Shown here piece after piece: positions 9,922 through 21,428 of a stretch of DNA of 64,000 bases. The stretch is from NCBI RefSeq assembly GCF_005081945.1, contig NZ_CP034879.1, forward strand, positions 62,001-126,000, written 5' to 3'. The translations under genes and the position numbers were made by a program. The notes under the pieces were generated by a model. It had not been told where the DNA came from and did not search any database. It saw only the letters and a program-made list of their open reading frames with translations. This stretch comes from Buchnera aphidicola (Brachycaudus cardui) (GTDB lineage: Bacteria > Pseudomonadota > Gammaproteobacteria > Enterobacterales > Enterobacteriaceae). Within the stretch, counting starts at the first letter, position 1. Each line of letters opens with the position of its first letter.

Positions 9922-10890
9922 TTAAAAATATTTTTTACATTCAAACAATGTAGAAAATAATTCTGTACTTAAATAACGCTCTCCTGAAGACGGTAATATA
10001 ACAACTATTTTTTTGTTTAAAAATTTTTTTTGTTTTTGAAGTTTAAAGGCAGCAAATAAAGCTGCACCTGAAGAAATACCTGCTAATATTCCTTCTGTTT
10101 TCATTAATTGTTGAGCGGTCAGTATTGATTCTTCACTTGAAACAGTAACGACTTCATCAATTAATGTTAAGTCTAAATTTTTAGGGATAAATCCAGGTCC
10201 GATACCTTGAATTTTGTGTGGTCCAGGTTTTATTTTTTTTCCAGATAAAAATTGTGTAATTACAGGTGATTCAGAAGGTTCAACTGCAATACTGATAAAA
10301 TTTTTATTTTCCTTGTTTTGTTTTATATATCTCGAGATACCTGTAATAGTGCCTCCTGTTCCTACAGCAGAAATCAAAACATCTACATCACCATTAGTAT
10401 CATTCCATATTTCAGGACCAGTGGTTTTTTGATGAATTTCAGGGTTTGCTGGATTTTCAAATTGTTTTAACAAAAGATATTTTTTAGTATCATATGATAC
10501 AATTTCATCTGCCTTAGATATTGCTCCTTGCATTCCGAATTTTCCATTTGTTAATACTAAGTTGGCACCTAAAGATTTGAGTAGTTTTTTTCTTTCCATA
10601 GACATGGTATCTGGCATGGTAAGAGTTAAGCGATAGTTTCGAGCTGCAGCAACATAAGCTAATGCTATTCCAGTATTTCCACTAGTCGCTTCTATTAATT
10701 CTATATTTTTAGTCAGTGTTCCATTTTTTTCTGCATTCCATATCATATTAGCACCAATTCTGCATTTCACACTAAAACTAGGATTTCTAGATTCTATTTT
10801 GACAAAAATGTTTCTATTTCCTATATTTTTTAAGCGAACTAAAGGTGTGTTTCCAATAGTTAAAGAATTATCTTCATATATTTTACTCAT
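9922..10890 (-). CDS. cysK: Cysteine synthase A
   Basis: O-acetylserine sulfhydrylase: makes cysteine from O-acetylserine and sulfide with pyridoxal phosphate. It has 322 residues (E. coli 323). The PLP lysine is Lys42 in [11 protein letters not shown]. The substrate loop TSGNTG and the phosphate-binding GTGGTITG are intact. The C-terminal part ends in a lysine- and phenylalanine-rich tail instead of the usual E. coli ending. Monocistronic, closed by the hairpin at 9857-9921. The 260 bases upstream (10891-11150) are AT-rich and show no gene; they must hold the cysK and ligA promoters. Confidence 0.97.
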   Translation of the reverse strand: MSKIYEDNSLTIGNTPLVRLKNIGNRNIFVKIESRNPSFSVKCRIGANMIWNAEKNGTLTKNIELIEATSGNTGIALAYVAAARNYRLTLTMPDTMSMERKKLLKSLGANLVLTNGKFGMQGAISKADEIVSYDTKKYLLLKQFENPANPEIHQKTTGPEIWNDTNGDVDVLISAVGTGGTITGISRYIKQNKENKNFISIAVEPSESPVITQFLSGKKIKPGPHKIQGIGPGFIPKNLDLTLIDEVVTVSSEESILTAQQLMKTEGILAGISSGAALFAAFKLQKQKKFLNKKIVVILPSSGERYLSTELFSTLFECKKYF

Positions 10891-11135
10891 CTTTTTCTCT
10901 TAATTTTTTTAAAGCTATTTTAATAAAAAGTTTTTAGTATGTAATAAGAATCTTATTTTTTTATAAAATTTTTTTTATTATACTGCTTTTTGTCTATTTT
11001 AAAAAAACCTATCTTTTATATTTTAAAAATAAATATTTTTTTATTATAAGTAAAAATTATATAATAAAAAATATTTTGAAATACAAATATTATTAATTTA
11101 TAACATTTGAGATAATTTAAAGTTCATCTTTTTAA

Positions 11136-13172
<2,037 letters not shown>

Positions 13173-13177
13173 TATTT

Positions 13178-13250
13178 TGGGTCGTGCAGGATTTGAACCT
13201 GCGACCAATTGATTAAAAGTCAACTGCTCTACCAACTGAGCTAACGACCC
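13178..13250 (-). tRNA. lysT: tRNA-Lys (anticodon TTT)
   Basis: Complete 73-base cloverleaf almost identical to E. coli tRNA-Lys. The acceptor is GGGTCGT paired with ACGACCC, the anticodon loop contains TTT, and the T-loop is GGTTCAAATCC. No CCA is encoded (AAA follows the discriminator base). It follows tRNA-Val by 19 bases, so the two are probably one transcript. Confidence 0.97.
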
Positions 13251-13269
13251 TATTTTGTTATTTTTATTT

Positions 13270-13345
13270 TGGTGGGTGATGACGGACTTGAACCGCCGAC
13301 TTCCTCCGTGTAAAGGAGGAGCTCTACCAACTGAGCTAATCACCC
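13270..13345 (-). tRNA. valT: tRNA-Val (anticodon TAC), CCA encoded
   Basis: Full cloverleaf of 76 bases including an encoded 3' CCA (13270-13272). The acceptor is GGGTGAT paired with ATCACCC, and the anticodon stem CCTCC/GGAGG flanks a loop with TAC. It is upstream of tRNA-Lys and divergent from gltX, as in the E. coli valUXY-lysV cluster, reduced here from three valine genes to one. Confidence 0.97.
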
Positions 13346-13366
13346 TAAAACTGAATTTATAGCTTT

Positions 13367-13394
13367 ATTGTAAAGCTAGAAGAAATAGAGTCAA
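13367..13394 (-). promoter_or_regulatory. Sigma-70 promoter of the tRNA-Val/tRNA-Lys unit
   Basis: On the minus strand TTGACT (13389-13394) is followed after 16 bases by TACAAT (13367-13372), close to the E. coli consensus. The predicted start lies about 15 bases upstream of the tRNA-Val 5' end. Confidence 0.7.
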
Positions 13395-13538
13395 CCTTTT
13401 TTTAAAAAATAATATTTGTTTGTTGTAAATTTAATCATTATGATTAAATTATAGTCTATATTTTTTATTGAAAATTAATAATAAATATTATGAAAAGATT
13501 TATTATTTTTTATAATATCAAATATTTTTAAGGTATAC

Positions 13539-14966
13539 ATGAAAATAAAAACGCGTTTTGCTCCTAGTCCTACTGGAAATTTACATATTGGAAGTATTCG
13601 TACTGCGTTATATTCTTGGTTATTCGCAAGGCATAATAATGGAAAATTTATACTTCGCATAGAGGATACAGATCTTGAACGTTCTCAACAAGTCTCTGTT
13701 GATTCTATTTTTAATGGATTAAAATGGTTAGGATTAAATTGGGATGAAGGACCTTATTTTCAAAGTCAAAGATTAGATCGATATAAAAAAGTTATTAATA
13801 ATATGATAGATAAAGGTGATGCATATAAATGTTTTTGCTCATCTGAAAAATTAGAAGAAATACGAAAAAACCAAATTCAAAAGGGTTTTAAACCACGCTA
13901 TCCTGGAATTTGTAGGAATTTAAAATATAAAAATATATTTAATCAAGATTATGTCATAAGATTTAAAAATCCTAGTACTGGAAAAGTAGTTTTTAATGAT
14001 AAAATTAGAGGTAATATTGTTTTTGACAATAAAGAATTAGATGACCTTATAATTCAACGTTCTAATGGCATGCCTACTTATAATTTTTGTGCGGTAATAG
14101 ATGATTTAGACATGCAGATTACTCATGTGATTCGTGGAGAGGATCACATTAATAATACACCTCGTCAAATTAATATCATGAAGTCTTTAGGCGCCGAAAT
14201 ACCAATTTATGCGCATTTATCAATGATTTTAGATGAAGATAAACATAAAATTTCTAAAAGAAAAAATGCTTTAAGTATAACTGAGTACTATAAAAAAGGA
14301 TTTTTACCAGAGGCGTTATTAAACTATATAGTTCGATTAGGCTGGTCTTATGGTGACAAAGAAATTTTTAGTGTATTAGAAATGCAAGAATTATTTAGTT
14401 TAAAGTCTATAAGTAAATCTTCTAGTATTATTAGTACAAAAAAACTGTTATGGCTAAATAAATATTATATTAACAACCTATCAGTAAGTTATATCTGCAA
14501 TCTTCTTAAAATTTATATGATAGAAGAAAATATTATTATAAGTAATGGTCCTAATTTAGAACTACTATTTAAACTGTTAAGAAATCGTTATCATACATTG
14601 AAAGAAATAGCTAAATCTTGTCGGTATTTTTATGAAGAATTTAATGATTTTAACAAACAAGCAGCAGAGAGATATTTGCTAATAAATAATTTTTCTATTT
14701 TAGATAAATTATATAAAAAAATAAAAAATTTAATTGTTTGGAATCATTATGCAATCTCTGAAGTTATTAATAATTTATCTGAAGATACCTTAGTAAATAT
14801 AAAAGAAATTAATATGATTTTAAGAGTAGCGATAACAGGTAATGTGTGTTCACCTAGTATAAGTTCTGTTATTGATTTAGTTGGTCGAAAAAAAACTTTA
14901 TTAAGAATAAAAAAAGCAATGGACTATATTAATCATTTATCTATTAATAAAAAAATAGATAATTAA
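13539..14966 (+). CDS. gltX: Glutamyl-tRNA synthetase
   Basis: Class I synthetase that charges tRNA-Glu. It has 475 residues (E. coli 471). The HIGH motif is [18 protein letters not shown] at residues 6-23, and the KMSKS equivalent is HKISKRKNA near residue 244. The metal-site cysteines are partly kept (CFCS...C near residues 97-123). The C-terminal anticodon-binding domain is full length. It is flanked by the tRNA-Val/Lys pair (divergent) and tRNA-Ala (downstream), the same neighbourhood as in E. coli. Confidence 0.96.
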   Translation: MKIKTRFAPSPTGNLHIGSIRTALYSWLFARHNNGKFILRIEDTDLERSQQVSVDSIFNGLKWLGLNWDEGPYFQSQRLDRYKKVINNMIDKGDAYKCFCSSEKLEEIRKNQIQKGFKPRYPGICRNLKYKNIFNQDYVIRFKNPSTGKVVFNDKIRGNIVFDNKELDDLIIQRSNGMPTYNFCAVIDDLDMQITHVIRGEDHINNTPRQINIMKSLGAEIPIYAHLSMILDEDKHKISKRKNALSITEYYKKGFLPEALLNYIVRLGWSYGDKEIFSVLEMQELFSLKSISKSSSIISTKKLLWLNKYYINNLSVSYICNLLKIYMIEENIIISNGPNLELLFKLLRNRYHTLKEIAKSCRYFYEEFNDFNKQAAERYLLINNFSILDKLYKKIKNLIVWNHYAISEVINNLSEDTLVNIKEINMILRVAITGNVCSPSISSVIDLVGRKKTLLRIKKAMDYINHLSINKKIDN

Positions 14967-15130
14967 GTATCCTTTAAAAAAATAAACTTTAAATTATTTA
15001 TAAAAAATTTGACACATATAATTTTTAGTAAGATTATAATGAAGTTTTTACTAATAAAAATATATCCTTAAATAATTTACATAAATTTTTAAAGCTTTGT
15101 TATATATAAATTATTTTATGAAGAAATAAA

Positions 15131-15159
15131 TTGACAGAATTCACCTGTTTTTATATTGT
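15131..15159 (+). promoter_or_regulatory. Sigma-70 promoter of tRNA-Ala
   Basis: A perfect -35 TTGACA (15131-15136), a 17-base spacer and TATTGT (15154-15159) precede tRNA-Ala; the predicted start lies a few bases before the mature 5' end at 15169. Confidence 0.75.
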
Positions 15160-15168
15160 AATATTTTT

Positions 15169-15241
15169 GGGGTTATAGCTCAGTCGGTAGAGCACTTGCA
15201 TGGCATGCAAGATGTCAGCGGTTCGATTCCGCTTAGCTCCA
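15169..15241 (+). tRNA. alaW: tRNA-Ala (anticodon GGC)
   Basis: Complete 73-base cloverleaf. The anticodon stem CTTGC/GCAAG encloses ATGGCAT with anticodon GGC, and the T-arm is GCGGTTCGATTCCGC. It is close to E. coli alaW and also near gltX as in E. coli. CCA is not encoded. Confidence 0.97.
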
Positions 15242-15350
15242 TAAAATTTGTTTTTATATTAAATATTATTAAATATTTAACTAAAAAATTAAAATAAAAT
15301 AGAATATTAGTCTTAATAAATTTTTAATCTAAAAAAATATTTGTCATATT

Positions 15351-15381
15351 ATAATGTGCTGAATAAGATTCAGCACATTAT
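15351..15381. terminator. Hairpin between tRNA-Ala and fliE
   Basis: Perfect 14-base-pair inverted repeat (15351-15364 and 15368-15381) with a three-base loop, six bases past the fliE stop. Both flanks are AT-rich but neither has an immediate long T-run. It probably ends fliE and may also stop read-through from tRNA-Ala. Confidence 0.6.
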
Positions 15382-15387
15382 TAAAAA

Positions 15388-15702
15388 TCAAATTTGTTGG
15401 CTCATTATTTCTTGATATGCTGATACAATTTTATTTCTTACTTGAATTGCCATTTGCATAGAAAGAGAAGATTTTTGTAAGTTTATCATGACATCATTTA
15501 AAGATATTCCTGATTGATTTAATACAAATTTTTCAGCATCTTTTGTTGCGTGTTTTTGAATTTTGCTTATTTCTCCCAATGCTGTTTTTATACAGTCAAT
15601 GAAATTATTAGATTCTACATTATTTTGTGAGATATTTTTATATTTGTCTAAAAAATTGACTTTTGTATGCAAATTTTGATAATCAATATTATTAATTAAC
15701 AT
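15388..15702 (-). CDS. fliE: Flagellar hook-basal body protein FliE
   Basis: FliE joins the MS ring to the rod and is needed to open the flagellar export gate. The length of 104 residues equals E. coli FliE. The conserved C-terminal half is clear: GISLNDVMINLQKSSLSMQM, then VRNKIVSAYQEIMSQQI. It is divergent from fliF, as in E. coli, so promoters for both directions lie in 15703-15955. I could not identify a specific flagellar promoter there. Confidence 0.95.
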   Translation of the reverse strand: MLINNIDYQNLHTKVNFLDKYKNISQNNVESNNFIDCIKTALGEISKIQKHATKDAEKFVLNQSGISLNDVMINLQKSSLSMQMAIQVRNKIVSAYQEIMSQQI

Positions 15703-15955
15703 AATCTTCCTCTATAAATGATATTTATTTAAATGATACTTATTTTTTTAAGATTTACAAAGATTATTATATCTTAATATAAAATAAATGAAGAAAAAGT
15801 TTTTTTTATACTAAAATAATAGTTTTTTATATATTATTAATAATAATTTACTTGAAAACAATTGAACAAGAAATTTTTTTATTTCATACTATTAGTACAA
15901 TTATTTCATTGTTACTAAATTGTAGTTAGAACTAACTATCAGATAGGAAGATTTC

Positions 15956-17623
15956 ATGAATTTTAGTGCTATAGAAGATTCAGTGTTAGAAGAGAAAAAA
16001 AAATTTAATAATTTTTTATCTCGTTTTTTGAAAAATTCTCGTGTTTTAATCATTTTATTAACAGCTACAGTGATTACTGCTGTTTCTGTTTCAATATGGA
16101 TAAAATCTCCTGAATATCAAATTTTATATAATCATTTATCTGATGAAGATAGTGGAGCTATTGTAAATCATTTAAATCAAATGAAAATTCCTTATCAATT
16201 TACTGATGCTTCAGGTGCAATATCTGTTCCAAAAAACAAAGTTTATGATATTCGTTTGCGTTTAGCAGAAAAAAATCTTCCACGAGGTAGAGAAATTGGT
16301 TTTGAATTATTAGATAAAGAAAAATTTGGCATAAGTCAATTTAATGAACAAATCAATTATCAGCGTGCTTTAGAAGGAGAACTAGCTCGTACTATACAAC
16401 GAATTAATATTGTAAAAAGTGCTAGAATACATTTAGCATTCTCTAAACCATCATTATTTTTACAAGAAAATAAAAAACCATCAGCTTCTGTGATTTTAGA
16501 ACTGCAAAATGGAAGAGCATTAAATATAGAACAAATTAATGCAATATTACATTTAATTTCAAGTAGTGTTTCTGATCTTTCTATTGAAAATATCACTATT
16601 GTTGATCAATCAGGACAATTGTTAAATCAGCCTTTTTCAAGTCATCAACAAATTAATAATTTACAGTTTAAATATTCTGAAGATATTGAATCGCGTTATC
16701 GAAATAGAATAAAAAATATTTTAGAGCCATTAGTCGGTATTGGTAATGTTTATGCACAAGTCACTGCTCAGATAGATTTTAATGATCAAGAAGAAACACA
16801 AGAAAAATATTTACCAAATACTAATCATAAAAATCAAGCAATACGATCTTATCAAAATAGCATTCACGATGAAATAAATCATAAGAATATACCAACAGCG
16901 TTATCTAATAATATTACATTTGATAAAAATATTAGAAATATGAAAAATGATAATCTCATTAGAAAAAGAAATTTTTTAAAGAATACTAAAAAATTAGATA
17001 ATACTTATGATCCTTTAAATTCTAATATTAATCGTGATAATACAGTTAATTATGAGTTAAATCATAGCGTATCACATATTAAAATGAATATAGGAGAAAT
17101 TAAAAGATTATCAGCTGCAGTTTTACTTAATTTTGTTAAAGATAAAAACGGAAAAGAAATTCCTTTTACTGCAGAAAAAATAAAAAATATTGAATATTTA
17201 ATACGTGAAACAATAGGGTATTCTAAAGTACGAGGTGATAGTATTCACGTTGTTAATGCATCTTTTACTAATAATAAATATCATAAAAAAATTCCTGTTC
17301 CATTAAAGAATTTAGATTCATTTGAATCTTCAAATTTTCTATTTAATTCTGCACCATGGTGTGTTGCTATTATCTTTCTCTTTTTCTTATTAAAAAGATA
17401 TATTTGTCCTTTTTCAAGAAATGATTCTACTAAAAATAGTATAAAAAACGAAAAAAAACATATAGAAAATTATGAGAATATAGAAAAAAATATTGCTGAA
17501 CAAGAAGATATGAAGAATAATTTTCATACAGATAAAATAATTCATCAAATTTGTAATATATCTAATCAGAATCCACGTACTATAGCGTTGATTATTCGTG
17601 AATGGATGAGTGATAAAATATGA
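15956..17623 (+). CDS. fliF: Flagellar MS-ring protein FliF
   Basis: Forms the inner-membrane ring on which the switch ring and export gate are built. It has 555 residues (E. coli 552). The first transmembrane helix is at about residues 28-48, and the ring-building region LYNHLSDEDSGAIVNHLNQM follows. The second transmembrane helix is near residues 460-480. The cytoplasmic C-terminus (about 75 residues) that binds FliG ends in SNQNPRTIALIIREWMSD, so FliG docking looks preserved. The central periplasmic part is rich in asparagine and lysine. Its stop overlaps the fliG start by four bases (ATGA), indicating coupled translation. Confidence 0.96.
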   Translation: MNFSAIEDSVLEEKKKFNNFLSRFLKNSRVLIILLTATVITAVSVSIWIKSPEYQILYNHLSDEDSGAIVNHLNQMKIPYQFTDASGAISVPKNKVYDIRLRLAEKNLPRGREIGFELLDKEKFGISQFNEQINYQRALEGELARTIQRINIVKSARIHLAFSKPSLFLQENKKPSASVILELQNGRALNIEQINAILHLISSSVSDLSIENITIVDQSGQLLNQPFSSHQQINNLQFKYSEDIESRYRNRIKNILEPLVGIGNVYAQVTAQIDFNDQEETQEKYLPNTNHKNQAIRSYQNSIHDEINHKNIPTALSNNITFDKNIRNMKNDNLIRKRNFLKNTKKLDNTYDPLNSNINRDNTVNYELNHSVSHIKMNIGEIKRLSAAVLLNFVKDKNGKEIPFTAEKIKNIEYLIRETIGYSKVRGDSIHVVNASFTNNKYHKKIPVPLKNLDSFESSNFLFNSAPWCVAIIFLFFLLKRYICPFSRNDSTKNSIKNEKKHIENYENIEKNIAEQEDMKNNFHTDKIIHQICNISNQNPRTIALIIREWMSDKI

Positions 17624-18615
17624 TTTTAAATGGTACTGAAAAAAGTGCATTATTATTAATGTCCATAGGAGCTGAACAAGCAGGGAAAATATTAAAACAT
17701 TTAACTCCTTTTGAAGTACAAGAACTTCTCACTTCTATGGTAAACATAAAAAGAGTTTCAACAAAACAATTAAATGAAACATTGCATGAATGTTATAATC
17801 TTGCAATAAAAAATAATGCTTTTAATTTTAATAATAGCGATAATTATCTTGTAGATATGTTAGAAAAAGCATTAGGAGAAAAGAAAGGAAATTCTTTATT
17901 ACAAGAAGCACTAGATATTCGCAATGCTAAAATATGTATTAAAGCGCTTAATTGTATGGATCCTGAAAAACTTGCTTTTTTATTAAATCAAGAACATCCT
18001 CAAATTATTACAACAATACTTATATATCTAGATAGAAAACATTCTGCTAAAGTGCTTTCTTTTCTTAGTAATACAAAACGTGCTGAAATTATATTGAAGA
18101 TTACAGAATTTCATGGAATTGAAGAATCTAGTTTAGTTGAATTAAATAAAGTGATTGAAAATTTAATGCAGAATAAGAAATTAATTTTATCAGAAAAAGG
18201 AGGTATAAAAACTGCTGCTAAAATTTTAAATTCTATGACCATTAAAGATGAAAAAGAAACAATAAAAAAAATTAGCGCATTTAATAAAAAATTATCAAAT
18301 GACATTATTAATGAAATGTTTTCATTTGAAAATGTAGTGGATTTAGATGATAATTATATTAAAATTCTTATTGAAAATATTGAAAAAGAAAAATTATATA
18401 TTGCACTTCAAAACACAAGCTCTATTATTAGAGAAAAGTTTTTTAAAAATATGACTGAAATAGAATCAAAACAGTTATCTTTAAGTTTAGAAAAACAATC
18501 TTATATTTCTAATCTTTCTATAAAAAACGAACAAAAATTAATTTTGATAATGATTAAAAGTATTATAGATAAGGGGTATTTTGCATTAAATAATTTAAGA
18601 GAGTATTATGCCTAA
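17620..18615 (+). CDS. fliG: Flagellar switch protein FliG, torque residues absent
   Basis: FliG sits between the MS ring and FliM and in motile bacteria receives torque from MotA. The length is exactly 331 residues as in E. coli and the C-terminal domain aligns without gaps, so positions can be read directly. All five charged residues implicated in torque are replaced: Lys264 by Gln, Arg281 by Ile, Asp288 by Leu, Asp289 by Ser and Arg297 by Ser. Structural motifs remain: EHPQII in the middle domain, EMFSFENVVDLDD, and REKF/NEQ in the C-domain. The protein probably still builds the ring but not a motor. fliH starts eight bases before its stop. Confidence 0.96.
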   Translation: MILNGTEKSALLLMSIGAEQAGKILKHLTPFEVQELLTSMVNIKRVSTKQLNETLHECYNLAIKNNAFNFNNSDNYLVDMLEKALGEKKGNSLLQEALDIRNAKICIKALNCMDPEKLAFLLNQEHPQIITTILIYLDRKHSAKVLSFLSNTKRAEIILKITEFHGIEESSLVELNKVIENLMQNKKLILSEKGGIKTAAKILNSMTIKDEKETIKKISAFNKKLSNDIINEMFSFENVVDLDDNYIKILIENIEKEKLYIALQNTSSIIREKFFKNMTEIESKQLSLSLEKQSYISNLSIKNEQKLILIMIKSIIDKGYFALNNLREYYA

Positions 18616-19276
18616 TTTAATATTAGAAAAAAAATGGACACGATGGTATCCAAAAAAAATATTTTTCAAAAATAAAAAAAATAATAAAAAATTTTTATAT
18701 AGTTCAGATCAATATACTCAAGACGACTTTTATTTAGATGTACATAATAAAAAACAATGTCATCAAGACGAAAAAAATAATATATCAACAATAGATATAA
18801 CAACGACAAAAGAATATACAATAGGTTTTGAAAAAGGATTGTCAGAAGGTGTACAAGAAAATATTTTATTAAAAAATCAACTAAATAATTTACTTTTAGA
18901 TTATGAAAAATCTTTCTCTGAACTTGAAAAAATACTATATTCTCGTGTATTAAAAACAGTATTAATAGTTTCATCCTATGTCATTGGACATAAAACTAAT
19001 ATTGATGAATTAATTTTGCTGAAGTCTATCAAAAAAACTATCAACAAAGATGGTATGTTTTTGAAAAAACCGCATCTAATTATTCATTCTAATAATAGAC
19101 TTTTAATAGAAAAAACATTCAAAAATTTTTTACATACTTATAAATGGAAATTAGTATGTGATGATAATATAGATATAAATAGTTTTAAAATTACATCAGA
19201 AAGCAGTGATATAGATGTTACAGTTGATGCTAGATGGCAAGAATTATGTCGTCTTCTTTATTCAGAGGAATATTAA
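18608..19276 (+). CDS. fliH: Flagellar export ATPase regulator FliH
   Basis: FliH dimers bind FliI and hold it at the export gate. It has 222 residues (E. coli 228). The N-terminal half is lysine- and asparagine-rich and poorly conserved. A predicted helical stretch covers about residues 70-115. The C-terminal FliI-binding part ends in ITSESSDIDVTVDARWQEL, the best conserved segment. It overlaps fliG by eight bases, and its stop shares one base with the fliI start (TAATG). Confidence 0.9.
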   Translation: MPNLILEKKWTRWYPKKIFFKNKKNNKKFLYSSDQYTQDDFYLDVHNKKQCHQDEKNNISTIDITTTKEYTIGFEKGLSEGVQENILLKNQLNNLLLDYEKSFSELEKILYSRVLKTVLIVSSYVIGHKTNIDELILLKSIKKTINKDGMFLKKPHLIIHSNNRLLIEKTFKNFLHTYKWKLVCDDNIDINSFKITSESSDIDVTVDARWQELCRLLYSEEY

Positions 19277-20631
19277 TGCATTTAAGATTTACTCAATTGT
19301 TAAATAAGCTTTCTTCATTTGAAAACAGAGTGAATAAACTTCCTCATTCTATTATTTATGGTCGTCTTATTAGTATTAATGGTTTAGTTTTAGAAGTAGT
19401 AGGATTAAAAGTTCCTATTGGGGCTCAATGTGTTGTTGAAAGAATAATAGATGGAAAAAACTTGAATATTGATACTGAAGTAGTAGGTTTTTCACAAGAA
19501 AAAACATTATTATTATCTTTAGAAGAAATTCAAGGTGTATTTCCAGGTGCTCGCGTTTTTTTAAAAACAAGTAGCAATATAAATTATTTTATAAAGAAAA
19601 TCCCATTGGGAATAGAATTGTTAGGAAGAGTCGTAGATGGAAGAGGTCAGCCATTAGATGGATTATCTCCATTAAGCGATGAATGTTATTCTATAAATAA
19701 AATTAATAGCATTAATCCATTAAATAGAAAGCCAATTACTAAAATTTTAGACACTGGAATACGTGCGATTAATGCGCTTTTAACTATTGGACAAGGCCAA
19801 AGAATAGGTATATTTTCTAGCTCTGGAATCGGGAAAAGTATTTTACTTGGTATGATAGCAAAATATACTCAAGCAGATATTATTGTTATTGGATTAATTG
19901 GAGAAAGAGGACGAGAAGTAAAAGATTTTATAGAAAATATACTCGGTAAAAAAGGATTAAAACGATCAGTAATAGTGGCGGCTCCTGCAGATACATCACC
20001 TTTAATAAGAATACAAGCAGCGTCTTATGCCACTAGTATTGCAGAATATTTTTGTAATAATAATAAGCATGTATTGCTAATTATGGATTCTTTAACTCGT
20101 TATGCTATGGCACAACGAGAAGTGTCCTTGTCTTTAGAAGAGCTACCTGTTTCAAAAGGTTATCCATCTTCAATATTTTCAAAAATTCCTAGTTTAGTAG
20201 AACGTATAGGTAATACTAATAAGGGTTCAATTACTGCTTTTTATACAGTTTTAACTGAAAGTGAAGATGATCAAGATCCTATTTCATATTTAGCACGTTC
20301 GATATTAGATGGACATATTATTTTATCTCGCTATTATGCTGATTTAGGTCATTATCCTGCAATTGATATTGGATCTTCTATTAGTCGTGTCATGCCAGAT
20401 ATTATCGATTCTCAACATTATAGAGAAGCCTGTTATTTTAAAAAATTAGTTGCTTCTTATCAAAGAAATCGAGATTTAATAAATGTTGGCGCTTATGTTT
20501 CTGGAACTGACGCAGTATTAGATAATGCTATTAAACTTTGGCCGAAATTAGAAAAATTTTTACAACAGGAAGTATCAGAAAAAAGTAATTATTCTATTGC
20601 TCGTCAAGATTTAAAGAACATATTATTTTGA
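19276..20631 (+). CDS. fliI: Flagellum-specific export ATPase FliI
   Basis: ATPase that energises loading of export substrates; relative of F1-beta and type III secretion ATPases. I use the ATG at 19276, preceded by AGAGGA and matching the family N-terminus; an ATG 42 bases upstream inside fliH would only add unrelated residues. That gives 451 residues (E. coli 457). The Walker A loop SSSGIGKS, the catalytic GLIGERGREVKDF and the Walker B VLLIMDSLTRYAMAQRE are intact. The active site being complete suggests export is still used. Confidence 0.96.
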   Translation: MHLRFTQLLNKLSSFENRVNKLPHSIIYGRLISINGLVLEVVGLKVPIGAQCVVERIIDGKNLNIDTEVVGFSQEKTLLLSLEEIQGVFPGARVFLKTSSNINYFIKKIPLGIELLGRVVDGRGQPLDGLSPLSDECYSINKINSINPLNRKPITKILDTGIRAINALLTIGQGQRIGIFSSSGIGKSILLGMIAKYTQADIIVIGLIGERGREVKDFIENILGKKGLKRSVIVAAPADTSPLIRIQAASYATSIAEYFCNNNKHVLLIMDSLTRYAMAQREVSLSLEELPVSKGYPSSIFSKIPSLVERIGNTNKGSITAFYTVLTESEDDQDPISYLARSILDGHIILSRYYADLGHYPAIDIGSSISRVMPDIIDSQHYREACYFKKLVASYQRNRDLINVGAYVSGTDAVLDNAIKLWPKLEKFLQQEVSEKSNYSIARQDLKNILF

Positions 20632-20664
20632 TATGTCAAAATATTGGATATATATATTACACTA

Positions 20665-21108
20665 ATGAAATATAAAAAACATTTTTTATCTATTTTAGAG
20701 AAAATAGAAATACAAAAAATAGAAAAAGAAATCATTAATCTTAAAAATATGTTCTTAAAACAAAAACATAATAATCAACAATTAGAATTGTTAGTTGAGT
20801 ATGAAAAGGAATATATAAAAAAAACATACAATCAATTGTTATCAGGAATGTGTATATATCAGTGGAAAAATTATAATAACTTCATTTCAATGTTACGTGT
20901 AATTATTAAAGATAATCGAGATATGCTTAAGAAAAATCAAGAAGTAATTAAAGAAAGATTAAACATTTGGTCTAAAAGTCAAAAAAAATTACAATTTTGG
21001 AAAAATTTAAATTTTATAAATAAAACACAAATATTAAATATCAAAAGAATAGAAGAACAGATACTTAATGATAATTATATTCAATTAAAGTTTTTTAAAA
21101 AAGGATAA
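20665..21108 (+). CDS. fliJ: Flagellar export chaperone FliJ
   Basis: FliJ is the coiled-coil stalk inside the FliI ring. The start is uncertain: the ATG at 20665 gives 147 residues, equal to E. coli FliJ, while a TTG at 20644 would add seven. Neither has a good ribosome binding site. The protein is almost entirely predicted helix, rich in lysine and glutamate, with the family-like VEYEKEYIKKTYNQLLSG segment and a KKLQFWKN segment near residue 105. Position between fliI and fliK supports the call. Confidence 0.85.
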   Translation: MKYKKHFLSILEKIEIQKIEKEIINLKNMFLKQKHNNQQLELLVEYEKEYIKKTYNQLLSGMCIYQWKNYNNFISMLRVIIKDNRDMLKKNQEVIKERLNIWSKSQKKLQFWKNLNFINKTQILNIKRIEEQILNDNYIQLKFFKKG

Positions 21109-21116
21109 GCATTATA

Positions 21117-21428
21117 ATGTTAGAAATTATTGATAATACAACATCACAAAAAAATATTTTTTCTAATATTAAAAATAATACTTTTAATATTATTAACGAA
21201 TTATGCAGATCTAAATCTTTATTTTATGAATTACAAAAAACTTTACTTACCCAAGCAATAGAATTTGAAAACGTCTCTACAGAAGATAAAAAAAAAGATG
21301 ACAAAAATATTATATGTAATAATTTTGTCATTAATAATTTATTAAATATTTTTAATAAAGAAAAAAAAGATATTAATGAAAGTCATTTAAAGAATGTTCG
21401 ATGTAAAAATATAAAAAAAAAAAAATGA
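21117..21428 (+). CDS. fliK: FliK N-terminal fragment (frame broken at an A13 tract)
   Basis: First part of the hook-length control protein FliK: 103 codons from ATG 21117 (preceded by AAAGGA) to TGA at 21426. The sequence itself is weakly conserved, as expected for this region of FliK. The frame ends directly behind a run of 13 A (21413-21425). One extra A in the transcript would continue into the next frame, giving about 381 residues, close to the 375 of E. coli FliK. Confidence 0.75.
   Translation: MLEIIDNTTSQKNIFSNIKNNTFNIINELCRSKSLFYELQKTLLTQAIEFENVSTEDKKKDDKNIICNNFVINNLLNIFNKEKKDINESHLKNVRCKNIKKKK

Noticed and set aside
18666..18974. 102-codon leucine/isoleucine-rich frame antisense to fliH
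   Set aside because: Hydrophobic composition arises from reading lysine- and asparagine-rich AT codons on the other strand; no start signal or homology.
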